Shown: piece by piece, positions 24,253 through 33,248 of the stretch
Layout of the letters: each line of letters opens with the position of its first letter
Numbering within the stretch: the stretch's first letter is position 1
Assembly: GCA_030527205.1 (NCBI GenBank)
Contig: JAUNBG010000004.1
Location: 62,001-126,000 of the forward strand
Direction: 5' to 3'
Source: Planctomycetia bacterium
Lineage (GTDB): Bacteria; Planctomycetota; Planctomycetia; Pirellulales; Thermoguttaceae
DNA: 64,000 nucleotides
Position numbers and translations under genes: made by a program
Notes under the pieces: generated by a model
What the model was told of the DNA's origin: nothing
Seen by the model: only the letters and a program-made list of their open reading frames with translations
The model's database searches: none

Positions 24253-24900
24253 TTATTCAAGTTTCAACCAATCGCATAAAAGCTTTTTCAAATCGGAAAT
24301 TGTCATACACAGCGCGTCAGGCGACATTTTTTTTAAGTCGATTGGATTCGCCGTTGACGCCCAGCCGACAGAAATAACCGGAATTCCAACTTCTCGAGAC
24401 GCTGTTATATCGCTTGGAGCATCTCCAATATAAACAGACTCTTGAGGCGTTAAATGAAAATGATTCAAAAAGCGACGAATTCCTTCCGGCTTACAAGGCC
24501 CCAAGGGCGAACCAGTTTCAACCCAATCGAAGAAAGTCTCAATTCCATAATATTTCAAAGAAACCTCGCAACTTCGGGGACCTTTGCCTGTTACCAAACC
24601 AAGAAAGATATTTTTTTCCTTGAGGAATTGCAATAATTCTTTCATTCCAGGAAACATATCCGGACAGATATAATGCAACGCTTTATATTCTCTAATATAA
24701 GCATCGACTCCCTGTTCTGAATTCGTTGGAAGAAACAATTGCATTGAACCTTCTTCGCTGGGACCAAAGGACGCAATAATTTCCTGATCCGTCAACCTGT
24801 TTTGCGTAAACGACTCAACGGCGTTTTTAAAAGCTTCAATACAAAGAACAAGCGTATCCGCAACAGTTCCATCAAAATCAAATAAAACCGCTTTAATCAT
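24253..24900 (-). CDS. HAD-superfamily phosphatase, phosphoglycolate-phosphatase-like
   Basis: 215 residues, the usual length for Gph/PpaX-type enzymes. Motif I is FDFDGTVADT at residues about 7-16 (nucleophile Asp and general acid Asp), motif II is VTGKG near 105, motif III includes the Lys of GPCKPEG near 134, and motif IV is YIGDAPSDI near 157. A helical cap domain lies between residues 18 and 85. It hydrolyses a small phosphorylated metabolite in the cytoplasm; phosphoglycolate is the reference substrate, but pyrophosphate or sugar phosphates are possible. The start ATG is at 24900. It is followed by a GNAT gene. Confidence 0.85.
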   Translation of the reverse strand: MIKAVLFDFDGTVADTLVLCIEAFKNAVESFTQNRLTDQEIIASFGPSEEGSMQLFLPTNSEQGVDAYIREYKALHYICPDMFPGMKELLQFLKEKNIFLGLVTGKGPRSCEVSLKYYGIETFFDWVETGSPLGPCKPEGIRRFLNHFHLTPQESVYIGDAPSDITASREVGIPVISVGWASTANPIDLKKMSPDALCMTISDLKKLLCDWLKLE

Positions 24901-25297
24901 AAAGTTTCAAATTGTAAAAAAGTTGATTTATCGAATTCTAAAATCGCTATTCGATCAAAAACATTAAGAATAACGCAAATCCAGAACTCGGTTCCCAGAA
25001 ACGGTCAGTCGTTCATCCAAAAGGAATCCAAACAAAAATCAATCTTTTATTGGAATACGAACAGAATTTTCTTGACATTTTCTGTTGCAAGAATGTATTT
25101 TTGTTTCTTTTGAGCTTGTTGAACGCGATCAATCTTTAATCTTGACTAATTATCATTAACGAGTCTATTAATAATTGTTCTGTTCAATTTTAAATGAAAG
25201 CTCAGAATTGACAACCCCGAGAACGTTACGGATTATCAAAAAAAGAAGCCGATTGCCAATGCAGTTTCAGCTTTTTTCATCAAGACAATCAATTTTA
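24901..25297. other. AT-rich gap with no gene seen
   Basis: About 400 bp between the start of the HAD gene and a family A element. A TTGACA at 25074-25079 is present but no good partner -10 or gene follows it. Confidence 0.45.
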
Positions 25298-25408
25298 AGG
25301 AAGTTCTCAACCCCCTTTCGGAGCGCGGATATTTTGTCCGCCAAAACTGGTTTTAACGAAGTTTACCGAATTGGCGTTATTGTAAAATCCGGTTTTGGGG
25401 AACTTCCT
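25298..25408 (-). mobile_element. Family A MITE-like element, copy 4
   Basis: 111 bp in reverse orientation, ends AGGAAGTTCTCAACCCC and GGTTTTGGGGAACTTCCT, flanked by TTTA and TTCA (3 of 4). Its right end lies 4 bp beyond the stop codon of the minus-strand TPR lipoprotein gene, so the element would form the first part of that gene's 3' UTR. Confidence 0.8.
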
Positions 25409-25412
25409 TTCA

Positions 25413-26804
25413 TTAAAATGGAACGCCAACATTAATTCGAGGCGGTCCGCCGCCAATATTGCCAATACGATTTCGACGAGACGGCGTTACAGACTCCGAC
25501 GAATGATTTGTTGAAGAAGAAGAAGGATTAATATTGTCCGCAACATAAGAAGGAGAAGAATGATTCGAGAGATCATTCTTTTCTAAATTATTGTTTGTCG
25601 ACGAAGAAGAGACGGGATTGGGTTGATCAATTTTGTTTTGTAATGACGACTCGCCAGTTGAAGAGCCCGTTCCGTCAGGAATATTCAATTTTGGTTGACC
25701 CGTTGAATTATCGTTTTGAGGAAGAACGACTGGCGAACTGTTTGCCAAAGGACTGGCGTAAGAAGGCTCCGGTTCGTTTGACGTCGACAATGAATCCGCA
25801 GGACCATTGGGCGACACCGACCGCGCATTCTCCATCCAGAGAAGTTGATCTTTGTCGTTCGAGGTTCTGTTTGACGCGAGATTTGATGAGTCCGGATTAG
25901 CAAACGAAATTTCTGGCTGCGCATTGGCTATCGATTCATTCCCCATTTTTTCCGGATTATTGACTGAAGGGAGAAGATTGTTGGTCAACGAACTCATTCC
26001 TTGCTTATTCTGACCAACAGCAACAAAGTTATTATCTGTGTTTGTTAAATTGCCCTCAATCGTTGTTTGATTTATCGTTTCTTTTTGCGCTGCAACGATT
26101 GCTTTTGGAAAAGAACCATTGGCAATTTGCGATTGTAAAACAGAAACATTTCGAGCAATTCCTGTATCAGAAGGATTCAATCGGCTCGCCATTAAATAAT
26201 TGTTGAGCGCGGCGTCAGAATTTCCAAGCTTTTCATATAAAACGCCCAATTTATAATAAGGCCGATAATCTTGGGGAACAAGGGTCACAACTTTTTTCAG
26301 TTCATCAACGGCTTCTGAATATTTTCCTTGCGCTTCAAGAAGATAAGCAATTTCCAACTTTGGTTCTGCCGAATTGATATTTCTTGCTTCCCATTGACGC
26401 AACAACTCCAGCGCTTGATCTCCCTGATTGCGTTGATTCATAATCGTCGCTAATCCTCGATAACAGCAAATCGTCGTTTCTGAAGACGGATTTTTTTCCA
26501 AACAAAGACGATAATAATTTTCTGCCTGAACCGCTAAAGCTGACTGCTGCAATTGTCCCGCCTGTTGCTGATAGGTTGAAGCCAAATTATAATATGCGTC
26601 CGCATTATTGGGGTCAATTTCAATCGCTTCCTGAAAAACAGCGATCGCTTGATCATATTGACCTTGCGTATAATAGCCAACGCCTTCTGAATTACGAACC
26701 GCAGAATTGTTAAACGATTCGCATCCGAGACAATTAATTATTAAAACAAGAATTAATATTGTTATTTTTTTTATGAAAACACAGTCAATATTCAGAAGAT
26801 TCAT
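25413..26804 (-). CDS. TPR lipoprotein with long low-complexity tail
   Basis: 463 residues. A lipoprotein signal peptide ends in the lipobox INCLGC (Cys at about 28), so the protein is probably membrane-anchored by lipid. Residues about 35-210 hold roughly five tetratricopeptide repeats; the first is clear: GVGYYTQGQYDQAIAVFQEA followed by IDPNNADAYYNLA. Residues about 230-450 are Ser/Asn/Pro-rich and disordered, ending in a basic tip (RRNRIGNIGGGPPRINVGVPF region). It likely acts as a protein-protein scaffold at the envelope. A second TPR lipoprotein (31878-32807) has a similar N-terminal plan. A family A element follows the stop codon directly. Confidence 0.85.
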   Translation of the reverse strand: MNLLNIDCVFIKKITILILVLIINCLGCESFNNSAVRNSEGVGYYTQGQYDQAIAVFQEAIEIDPNNADAYYNLASTYQQQAGQLQQSALAVQAENYYRLCLEKNPSSETTICCYRGLATIMNQRNQGDQALELLRQWEARNINSAEPKLEIAYLLEAQGKYSEAVDELKKVVTLVPQDYRPYYKLGVLYEKLGNSDAALNNYLMASRLNPSDTGIARNVSVLQSQIANGSFPKAIVAAQKETINQTTIEGNLTNTDNNFVAVGQNKQGMSSLTNNLLPSVNNPEKMGNESIANAQPEISFANPDSSNLASNRTSNDKDQLLWMENARSVSPNGPADSLSTSNEPEPSYASPLANSSPVVLPQNDNSTGQPKLNIPDGTGSSTGESSLQNKIDQPNPVSSSSTNNNLEKNDLSNHSSPSYVADNINPSSSSTNHSSESVTPSRRNRIGNIGGGPPRINVGVPF

Positions 26805-27396
26805 CGGTTCATCTTATACTCATAAACTATAAAGGCTCTAACTTTTGACAATCTCGAATTTTTTCGTAAGCTAGCAAACGAACGGAGAACGAATTCTGTC
26901 GTTCATTTCGACTTTTCGCTCTAAACGATTCCTTTCAATAAATCATAATTGAAAAGAGACTCAATAAAATTTCCCAATATTAGTTATTTTTATATAATTG
27001 ATCAAGAGCATTTTATTTAAAATTGCAAATTATCAACTTTTTTCCATTAATAATAGAAACAGCTTCTCGAAAACAAAATCTGCTGACCATTTCGATTCTT
27101 ATCAATGTCAAAAAAATTAAGAATACAGAATTGAGACTCAGCCTGTTTTAACATTTCAGTAAATTGGGGAAAATTTAGTTCTTGTTATAATATTGGCAGT
27201 TGCAAATAGATTTTATTTTTCAGGCAATATCCCCTTTTAGACAAACAACGGAAACGACAGGAATCCCAAAGAAAATGTTGATAAAAACGAAAATTCATAT
27301 TGGAAAAAAAACCAAAATATGCTAATCTATAAAATATTGAGAATTCAACTTATTGTTCCGTTCCAAATTTGCTTTCAAAATCAGAGGATAAACTGA
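26805..27396. other. Long AT-rich divergent intergenic region
   Basis: About 590 bp between the TPR lipoprotein gene (minus) and a GNAT gene (plus). No coding frame, tRNA or repeat-family member was recognised. Confidence 0.6.
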
Positions 27397-27945
27397 ATGA
27401 AGACAATAGAAAAAAACATTGATCACAAAAACAATATATTTTATGCTTCAACAGAAACGCGAATTCATTTTCGCTGGATGTTACATCGGGATTTAATTGA
27501 GGTCTTACGGATCGAAGCAGAATGCTTTCAATGTCAATGGACGGAATACGATTTTAGCCAATGTCTTCAAAGACGAAATTGCATTGGACTTGTTGCAGAA
27601 GTCAATGGTCAGATTCAGGGTTTCATGGTTTACGAATTGTCCAAGCGTGGGATTAATCTCTTGAATTTAGCGGTCTCGCGTCATTTTCGTCGTCATGAAA
27701 TAGGAAAAAAGTTGATACAAAAGTTGATCGGCAAATTAAAAACAAACCGTCGAAACCGCATTTCCGCCGCTATTCAAGAATCCAATTTGGAAGCTCAACT
27801 CTTTTTGAGAAATCTTGGTTTTCGCGCGATTTCCATTTGGCGTCATTTTTATAAAGAATCGTCCGACGACGCTTATCTTATGCAATATCGACTTCATAAA
27901 AATTATCAAACTCCGTCAAAAATCAAGATTCTTGATATTCGATAA
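27397..27945 (+). CDS. RimI-like GNAT acetyltransferase
   Basis: 182 residues. From residue 26 it follows the RimI pattern: FRWMLHRDLIEVLRIEAECF (typical N-terminal helix), then ECFQCQWTEYDFSQCL, GLVAEVNGQIQGFMVYEL, LLNLAVSRHFRRHEIGKKLI (motif A, where R-R-H-E-I-G replaces the usual R-x-x-G-x-G/A loop) and QESNLEAQLFLRNLGFRA (motif B). These enzymes acetylate N termini of ribosomal or other proteins using acetyl-CoA. The Gly-poor CoA loop is a modest deviation. It is monocistronic, with no clear Shine-Dalgarno (AGAGGATAAACTGA before the ATG). Confidence 0.8.
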   Translation: MKTIEKNIDHKNNIFYASTETRIHFRWMLHRDLIEVLRIEAECFQCQWTEYDFSQCLQRRNCIGLVAEVNGQIQGFMVYELSKRGINLLNLAVSRHFRRHEIGKKLIQKLIGKLKTNRRNRISAAIQESNLEAQLFLRNLGFRAISIWRHFYKESSDDAYLMQYRLHKNYQTPSKIKILDIR

Positions 27946-28202
27946 CCTATTCAAACTTTAGATAAAGAGATTCTTTTTGCTTTTTTCAAACAGACCAGAA
28001 CGGGGAGCGAAAACCGAAAAAAGATTTCCTTTTTCCCCGACGCTGTTTTGTATCAAATTTCTCTGATTTCATAATCAACGAAACCGTTTTTGTCTTCCAG
28101 TCGTTAACGAACTCATGAAATCAAAATCCGGGTTATTCAATAAATTTGAATAAAATCATCAATTCCGAAATGTTCTGTAATCAATCAATATAAGGAGAAT
28201 TT

Positions 28203-30785
28203 ATGAGGCATTATCATCAACTCAAATCGACTTTAATCATGCTGCTTTCAATTTTATCAGCATTGTCCATTTTATCAACGTCGTCCCTTTGGGCCATCAA
28301 GCCAACGTCAGAAGAAATGGAAGCCAAAAATCGTTGGATCGCCGCCAAATTTGACGGACTGACAGAAAAATTGGAACCGCTGACGGTTGGAATCGAAGTC
28401 ATTCGAAATTATGATCCGCTTCAGATGAATAGTCGAAACGGCTCATTGATGAAGATCGGAGACCAGTTTTATGAGAAGGGGCTTTATTGTCATGCTCAAA
28501 GCGAATTGGTCATTCGTCTTCCCAAGCCAGGAAAAAAATTAACCGCCATAATCGGCGTCGATCATAATGGCGATACATCCGGCGGGCGCGGTTCCATTCA
28601 ATTTTCCGTCGAGTCTTCTGGACAAAAGATTTTTGAGTCAGGAATAATGCGAGGAGGCGAAGCAGGCGTTCCTATTGAAGTCGATTTGAATAACGCCAAG
28701 GAATTCAAACTTCTTGTTTCAGATGCCGGAGACGGCATTTCCTGTGACCAAGCCGATTGGGCTCTGGCAACGGTTCTTCTTGACGATAATTCAACCATTC
28801 AACTCGGCGATTTAAGAGTCAACGAACAGGAAGACGATCAAACTTATGAACCGAATTACCCATTCTCTTTTATTTATAATGGAAAACCGTCGGCTTCTTT
28901 TTTAAAAGATTGGAATCTTGAAAGCGCAACCCAAATCAATAAAGAAAAGAATATCCGCGAGAAAACTCTCATTTTTACGGAACCCGACGGACCGCTTCAG
29001 GTTATTTGCAAAGTTACGGATTATCTCGATTTTCCAACCGTTGAATGGACTTTGAATTTCAAAAACCTTTCCGAGAAAGAAACGTCAATCATTGAAGACA
29101 TTCGCGTCATTGATACGGTTTTCTCGCGCGATCTTTTTTTCCCGCGCCCTGTCAGCGGTTGGGATCCGGAATGCGGAGACGCCGCCCGATATAATACGCA
29201 AAAGGAATTTTTGCTTCATCATTTCGTTGGCAGTCCTTGTCGAGCTGACGATTATATGCCGCTTGCAACAACATTAGGGAATAGCGCCTCCAAAACAATA
29301 ACAACGTCAGGCGGGCGTCCGACCAATTCCGACCTGCCCTATTTTAATATTCAAGCAGATCAGAAAGGCTGGATTGTTGTTCTCGGTTGGTCTGGTCAAT
29401 GGTCAGCTCAATTTAATCGAGTTAATGCGCGCGGTCTTCAAGTTCAAGCAGGTCAGGAAAAAACTCATTTCAAACTCTTGCCCCTTGAAGAAGTTCGTTC
29501 GCCCATTGCTGTCGTTCAACCCTGGTTCCGCGACAGTTGGTTCGATGCGCAGAATATTTGGCGATCCTGGATGATTCAACATAACGTTCCGCGTCAACCT
29601 AATGGCGATATTATTGATCATCATCTTGCTGCCTGCAGTTCGCATTATTTTACCGAAATGACTCAAGCGGATTCGCAATCTCAAATCGATTTTATTGATA
29701 ATTACATCAAAAAAGGAATTCCGCTCGATTATTGGTGGATGGACGCCGGTTGGTATCCTTGCGAAAACAATTGGGGAAAAACAGGAACTTGGGAAGTTGA
29801 TCAGACTCGATTTCCTGGCGGTTTTCGCCCAATCACAAATCATGGCCGCGAAAAAGGGGTTCAATCGATTGTCTGGTTTGAACCGGAACGAGTTGCTGGC
29901 GATACCTGGTTGACACAAAATCATCCCGACTGGATTCTCGGCGGAAAAAATGGCGGATTGCTGAATTTGGGAAACTTGGAAGCTCGAAATTGGCTTATTG
30001 ATCATATTGACAATTTGATTAAGAAAGAAGGAATTGATTTTTATCGTCAAGATTTTAATATGGACCCGCTTGATTATTGGCGCAATAATGATTCTGAAGA
30101 CCGGCAAGGGATTACTGAAATTCGTCATATTGAAGGTTATTTGGCTTATTGGGACGCTCTTTTGGAACGAAATCCCGGATTGCGCATTGATTCCTGCGCT
30201 TCGGGCGGACGTCGAAACGATTTGGAAACAATGAGACGCGCTGTTCCGCTTTTGCGCAGCGATTATCTTTTAGAACCTGTTAGTCAACAGATTCATACTT
30301 ATGGCATTTCGCTTTGGATTCCTTTCTTTGGAACAGGAACAAAAGCGTTTGATGATTATAAAATCCGTTCGATTCTTCCTCCGTATTTCAATCTTTGTTA
30401 TGATATTCGAGACGATTCCGCGAAATTTGAAATTCTTCGCAACAATTTAACGATTTGGCGAGAGGTTTTAGTTCCGCTTTTTGACGCGGATTTTTATCCT
30501 TTAACGCAGATTTCCGAACGAAATGACGTTTGGGTTGGTTGGCAATATAATGACGAAGAAGCGGGCAACGGCGCCATTCAAATGTTTCGTCGCGCTGATT
30601 CCGTTTATACTCAAGGACTTTTTAAGCTTCGAGGGCTCGATTTAAATGCTCATTATGAGTTTCAAAATGTTGATTCGAAACAGACGTTTCGCTGTTCGGG
30701 AAAAGAGTTGACAGAAAAAGGTCTTTTGCTTGAAATTGATCAAGCGCCTCAAGCCGTTATTTATTCGTATCGAAAAGTCGATTGA
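28203..30785 (+). CDS. GH36-type alpha-galactosidase with N-terminal NPCBM domain, secreted
   Basis: 860 residues with a signal peptide (about 1-33). Residues about 35-195 form an NPCBM-type carbohydrate-binding domain (WIAAKFDGLTEKLEPLTVG...GLYCHAQSELVIRL...ADWALATVLL). Then come the GH36 N-terminal beta supersandwich and the barrel: PLDYWWMDAGWYPC, SIVWFEPERVAG, FYRQDFNMDP with the nucleophile Asp617, and DSCASGGRRNDLETMRRA...LLRSDY with the acid/base Asp687. It hydrolyses terminal alpha-1,6-galactosyl bonds of plant raffinose-type sugars, galactomannan or host glycans outside the cytoplasm. AAGGAG lies 6 nt before ATG 28203. It is a single gene, with hairpins beyond its stop. Confidence 0.92.
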   Translation: MRHYHQLKSTLIMLLSILSALSILSTSSLWAIKPTSEEMEAKNRWIAAKFDGLTEKLEPLTVGIEVIRNYDPLQMNSRNGSLMKIGDQFYEKGLYCHAQSELVIRLPKPGKKLTAIIGVDHNGDTSGGRGSIQFSVESSGQKIFESGIMRGGEAGVPIEVDLNNAKEFKLLVSDAGDGISCDQADWALATVLLDDNSTIQLGDLRVNEQEDDQTYEPNYPFSFIYNGKPSASFLKDWNLESATQINKEKNIREKTLIFTEPDGPLQVICKVTDYLDFPTVEWTLNFKNLSEKETSIIEDIRVIDTVFSRDLFFPRPVSGWDPECGDAARYNTQKEFLLHHFVGSPCRADDYMPLATTLGNSASKTITTSGGRPTNSDLPYFNIQADQKGWIVVLGWSGQWSAQFNRVNARGLQVQAGQEKTHFKLLPLEEVRSPIAVVQPWFRDSWFDAQNIWRSWMIQHNVPRQPNGDIIDHHLAACSSHYFTEMTQADSQSQIDFIDNYIKKGIPLDYWWMDAGWYPCENNWGKTGTWEVDQTRFPGGFRPITNHGREKGVQSIVWFEPERVAGDTWLTQNHPDWILGGKNGGLLNLGNLEARNWLIDHIDNLIKKEGIDFYRQDFNMDPLDYWRNNDSEDRQGITEIRHIEGYLAYWDALLERNPGLRIDSCASGGRRNDLETMRRAVPLLRSDYLLEPVSQQIHTYGISLWIPFFGTGTKAFDDYKIRSILPPYFNLCYDIRDDSAKFEILRNNLTIWREVLVPLFDADFYPLTQISERNDVWVGWQYNDEEAGNGAIQMFRRADSVYTQGLFKLRGLDLNAHYEFQNVDSKQTFRCSGKELTEKGLLLEIDQAPQAVIYSYRKVD

Positions 30786-30830
30786 TTTAGATCTTGCCAG
30801 AGTTGATTCAAAACGGTTCATAAACTTTTT

Positions 30831-30902
30831 GTCAATTGCCCCCTTTATATTGGCCAATTGACTCTTTATAAAAGAGCGGGAAAGGGCGACCGGTTTCGCC
30901 CT
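30831..30902 (+). terminator. Two hairpins downstream of the alpha-galactosidase gene
   Basis: First hairpin: GTCAATTG (30831-30838) pairs with CAATTGAC (30855-30862). Second: AGGGCGA (30883-30889) pairs with TCGCCCT (30896-30902) across CCGGTT. Neither has a long T-run (CTCCTTATC follows), so termination strength is uncertain, but the position 45-120 bp past the stop codon fits a transcript end. Confidence 0.45.
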
Positions 30903-30974
30903 CTCCTTATCAGTCAGTCGTTGCGGGCTTGAGTCCAAGATTTCGGATTTTCTTTTGTTTGCGAAAAACCAGAA

Positions 30975-31554
30975 ATGTCCCCAAAACGCAATGAATTCTC
31001 AAAGGATAACGTTTATGTTCGAACGAAAACATTTATTCTGGCAATTCTTTTAACTTTGATAACAACGTTCTTCGGAATTCATTTTCTTATAAAAGCAAAC
31101 CATGAACTTCTTATTTATGTTGTCGTTATCTTTATTGCTTCCGTTATTATTATAAAAACGCATCGAAAAGTTCATTATCCGTTTCTCTGTTTTGTTGGAC
31201 TCTCGATTTGGGCAATTCTTCATTTGGCAGACGGAGGAATCATTGTTTCCGGCGATATTCTTTGATTCTTTTTCCGATTTCAGAACAATATTCCATTTTT
31301 CGATATGATCAATTGGTTCATGCCTGGGGATTTGGCGTTTCGACTTTAATAATGTTTCATTTATTATCAAACCTATTAAAAAAGAAGATATGTCGCGTTT
31401 TTCAACAGTTTTGATTGTTATAATGGCGGGTTGCGGACCGGGAGCTCTCAATGAGAATATTGAATTCCTTTTGACCGTTTTTTGGCCTCAAACAGGCGTT
31501 TGCGGTTATGTCAATGCTTCGCTTGATCCTGTTTCAATTTGCTGGGAACAATAA
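30975..31554 (+). pseudogene. DUF2238 (YjdF-like) membrane protein gene with two frameshifts
   Basis: Three consecutive frames together read as one 193-residue polytopic membrane protein. Frame 1 runs 30975-31262 and ends ...LADGGIIVSGDIL; frame 2 picks up from about 31262 with LILFPISEQYSIFRYDQLVHAWGFGVSTLIMFHLL; frame 3 from about 31381 gives VLIVIMAGCGPGALNENIEF, then VCGYVNASLDPVS and a stop at 31552-31554. RYDxLVHxxGFG and GALNExxEF...GYxNxxxD are the DUF2238 signatures. Both shifts equal the loss of one base, at TTCTTTGATTC and at the A6 run near 31378-31383. It is either a genuine recent pseudogene or two sequencing errors. It lies about 190 bp after the alpha-galactosidase gene. Confidence 0.8.
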
Positions 31555-31877
31555 CGGCTTATTTTCTCCAGATATCATTGGGAAATCTCCCAAACTGCCA
31601 AAAGGCCAAAATCAATAAAGAAGAGCAATCGAGAACGAAATGAACGTTTTTTTGAGAAACTTGTCAACAGATTTTTAACTTTTTCTTTTGAAGATTTAAA
31701 TCATCAATTTTGAGATTTCCGGGTCTTTTAATATTAAGGGAAAAAATCCTAAATTGCGAAAGCCCCCCAAAATATAACGCAGAACAATTAATGAACCTCA
31801 GAGGCGCCGTTAATGACAAGATTGTCCATTAAAAATCAGAGAAAGAATAGTCGCTTGCTATAGGATTGTTTTGAATG
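31555..31877. other. Gap between convergent genes, nothing recognised
   Basis: About 320 bp. A small palindrome TTGGGAAATCTCCCAA lies near 31579-31594 and could form a short hairpin; otherwise no gene or repeat was seen. Confidence 0.5.
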
Positions 31878-32807
31878 TTATTGAATTCTTAATTGATCAG
31901 ACCGATCTCGAGCGGCGATTTGAATAAGATCGTCGATTTTTTGAATCATTTGTTGCGTTGAAATGTCGTTTGGAAAATGCAAAGCGCATTGCGAAACCAA
32001 AGCTTTAGCGCGTTTATAATCTTGTTTTTTAAGAGCAATTTCTGTTGCAATTTGATATAATTCGATTCGATCTGGAGTCATATCAATCGCAATGGATATA
32101 TTATCGAGGGCGTCATCCAGGCGATTCAGTTCTCGATAGGCAATGGCCTTGCCATATAAAACGTCAACGGGTTCCATTTGAGCCGGATAAAGCCTTTCCA
32201 AATGCTGCCAACTTGCCAACGCCCGATCAAAAAGCTGCATTTGCATTTGAATATTCGCAATTTTGAAAAGAATTTCCCGATTGTCTGGAGAAAAATGCAG
32301 CGCTTTTTGATAATTTGCCAAAGATTCGTCTTTTCGATTCAATTGAGAACAAGCATTGGCGCGAATGAGCCAACCAGCCTCTTTTTGGGGAGCAAGATCA
32401 ATAATTTTGTCAGCGCAATCCAAAGCGTCAGAGGGTCGATTCATTGTCAATAATTTTTTGCCCAACGATTCATAAAGTTGAATTTCGTTATCAAGGGTTC
32501 CGATTCGGGTTGACGCTTTCGTTAGAACATCGATTGCTTCCTGTTGTCGTTCTTGCTCCCAAAGCGTTTCGGCATAATATCGATGAACTTCCAAATCCGC
32601 TTCATTAAGATCTAACGCTGTTTTAAATTGAGCTTCTGCTTTATCCAAATCCCCTCTCTCAAACGCAATGATTCCTTCGCGGCTATGAACAAGACTCGCC
32701 GAAGCTTTGCTGGTCATTCGATAAAAGGGGACGCCGCGACAACCAAAGATCAAAGATATTCCCAAAGGAATAAGGATCATTTCGATTATTAAAAGTTGTC
32801 GGGACAT
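31878..32807 (-). CDS. TPR-repeat lipoprotein
   Basis: 309 residues from ATG 32807 (a TTG start 12 codons upstream is less likely because the signal peptide begins at MSRQLLIIEM). The hydrophobic leader ends in a lipobox IFGC near residue 22. The remainder is about seven tetratricopeptide repeats, for example REGIIAFERGDLDKAEAQFKTA and NYQKALHFSPDNREILFKIA. It ends with a helical tail MIQKIDDLIQIAARDRS. The protein is probably an envelope-tethered scaffold or secretion/assembly accessory. It is divergent from a GspE/PilB ATPase gene (about 440-bp gap). A similar TPR lipoprotein lies at 25413-26804 but lacks the tight repeats in its second half. Confidence 0.85.
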   Translation of the reverse strand: MSRQLLIIEMILIPLGISLIFGCRGVPFYRMTSKASASLVHSREGIIAFERGDLDKAEAQFKTALDLNEADLEVHRYYAETLWEQERQQEAIDVLTKASTRIGTLDNEIQLYESLGKKLLTMNRPSDALDCADKIIDLAPQKEAGWLIRANACSQLNRKDESLANYQKALHFSPDNREILFKIANIQMQMQLFDRALASWQHLERLYPAQMEPVDVLYGKAIAYRELNRLDDALDNISIAIDMTPDRIELYQIATEIALKKQDYKRAKALVSQCALHFPNDISTQQMIQKIDDLIQIAARDRSDQLRIQ

Positions 32808-33248
32808 TTTAAGCGTCAAATATAAGTTGAAATTTGTTATCAAATCGTTTCCTCAGGTCATCAAGAGGGGAATAACCAAGGAAAAATGACTCATTCGGTT
32901 TGCGAAATATTAATGATTTCCTTCAAAGAAGACAAGATCATTTTTTTCTCTGAAAGATTTATTGCTCTCCTTTCTCCTTATCGCATTTTTTGATTCTTCT
33001 CTTTAAAATCAATAAAAGAAAAGTTCTTCTTTCAGCTTATTCCCAGTTCGTTCGCGCTCAACGGCTTGAATCTGGAACGAATTCAGCTTTTTAATGGATT
33101 TGAGTTTAAAACATCGGATTTTTTATAAGAATTTGACTTTTTCTGTTGAAAATGTAAAAAGAGTTTGTTAAAATAAGATATAGAAATTGTTCTATTATTT
33201 GATTTTTGCTCCGCAAAATATTTTGCCTCAAATTTAAGGAGAATGATA
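32808..33248. promoter_or_regulatory. Divergent control region of the TPR lipoprotein and GspE-like genes
   Basis: About 440 bp, AT-rich. AAGGAG at 33236-33241 is a strong ribosome-binding site. It sits only 1 nt from ATG 33243 but 7 nt from ATG 33249, so it decides the downstream start. No clear -35/-10 pair could be chosen. Confidence 0.5.

Noticed and set aside
27190-27206. TGGCA...TTGCA-like sequence as a sigma-54 promoter
   Set aside because: The spacing between the two boxes is wrong for a -24/-12 promoter.
29403-30128. 241-codon minus-strand ORF inside the alpha-galactosidase gene
   Set aside because: Full overlap with a gene whose catalytic motifs are intact on the plus strand; it is a shadow frame.
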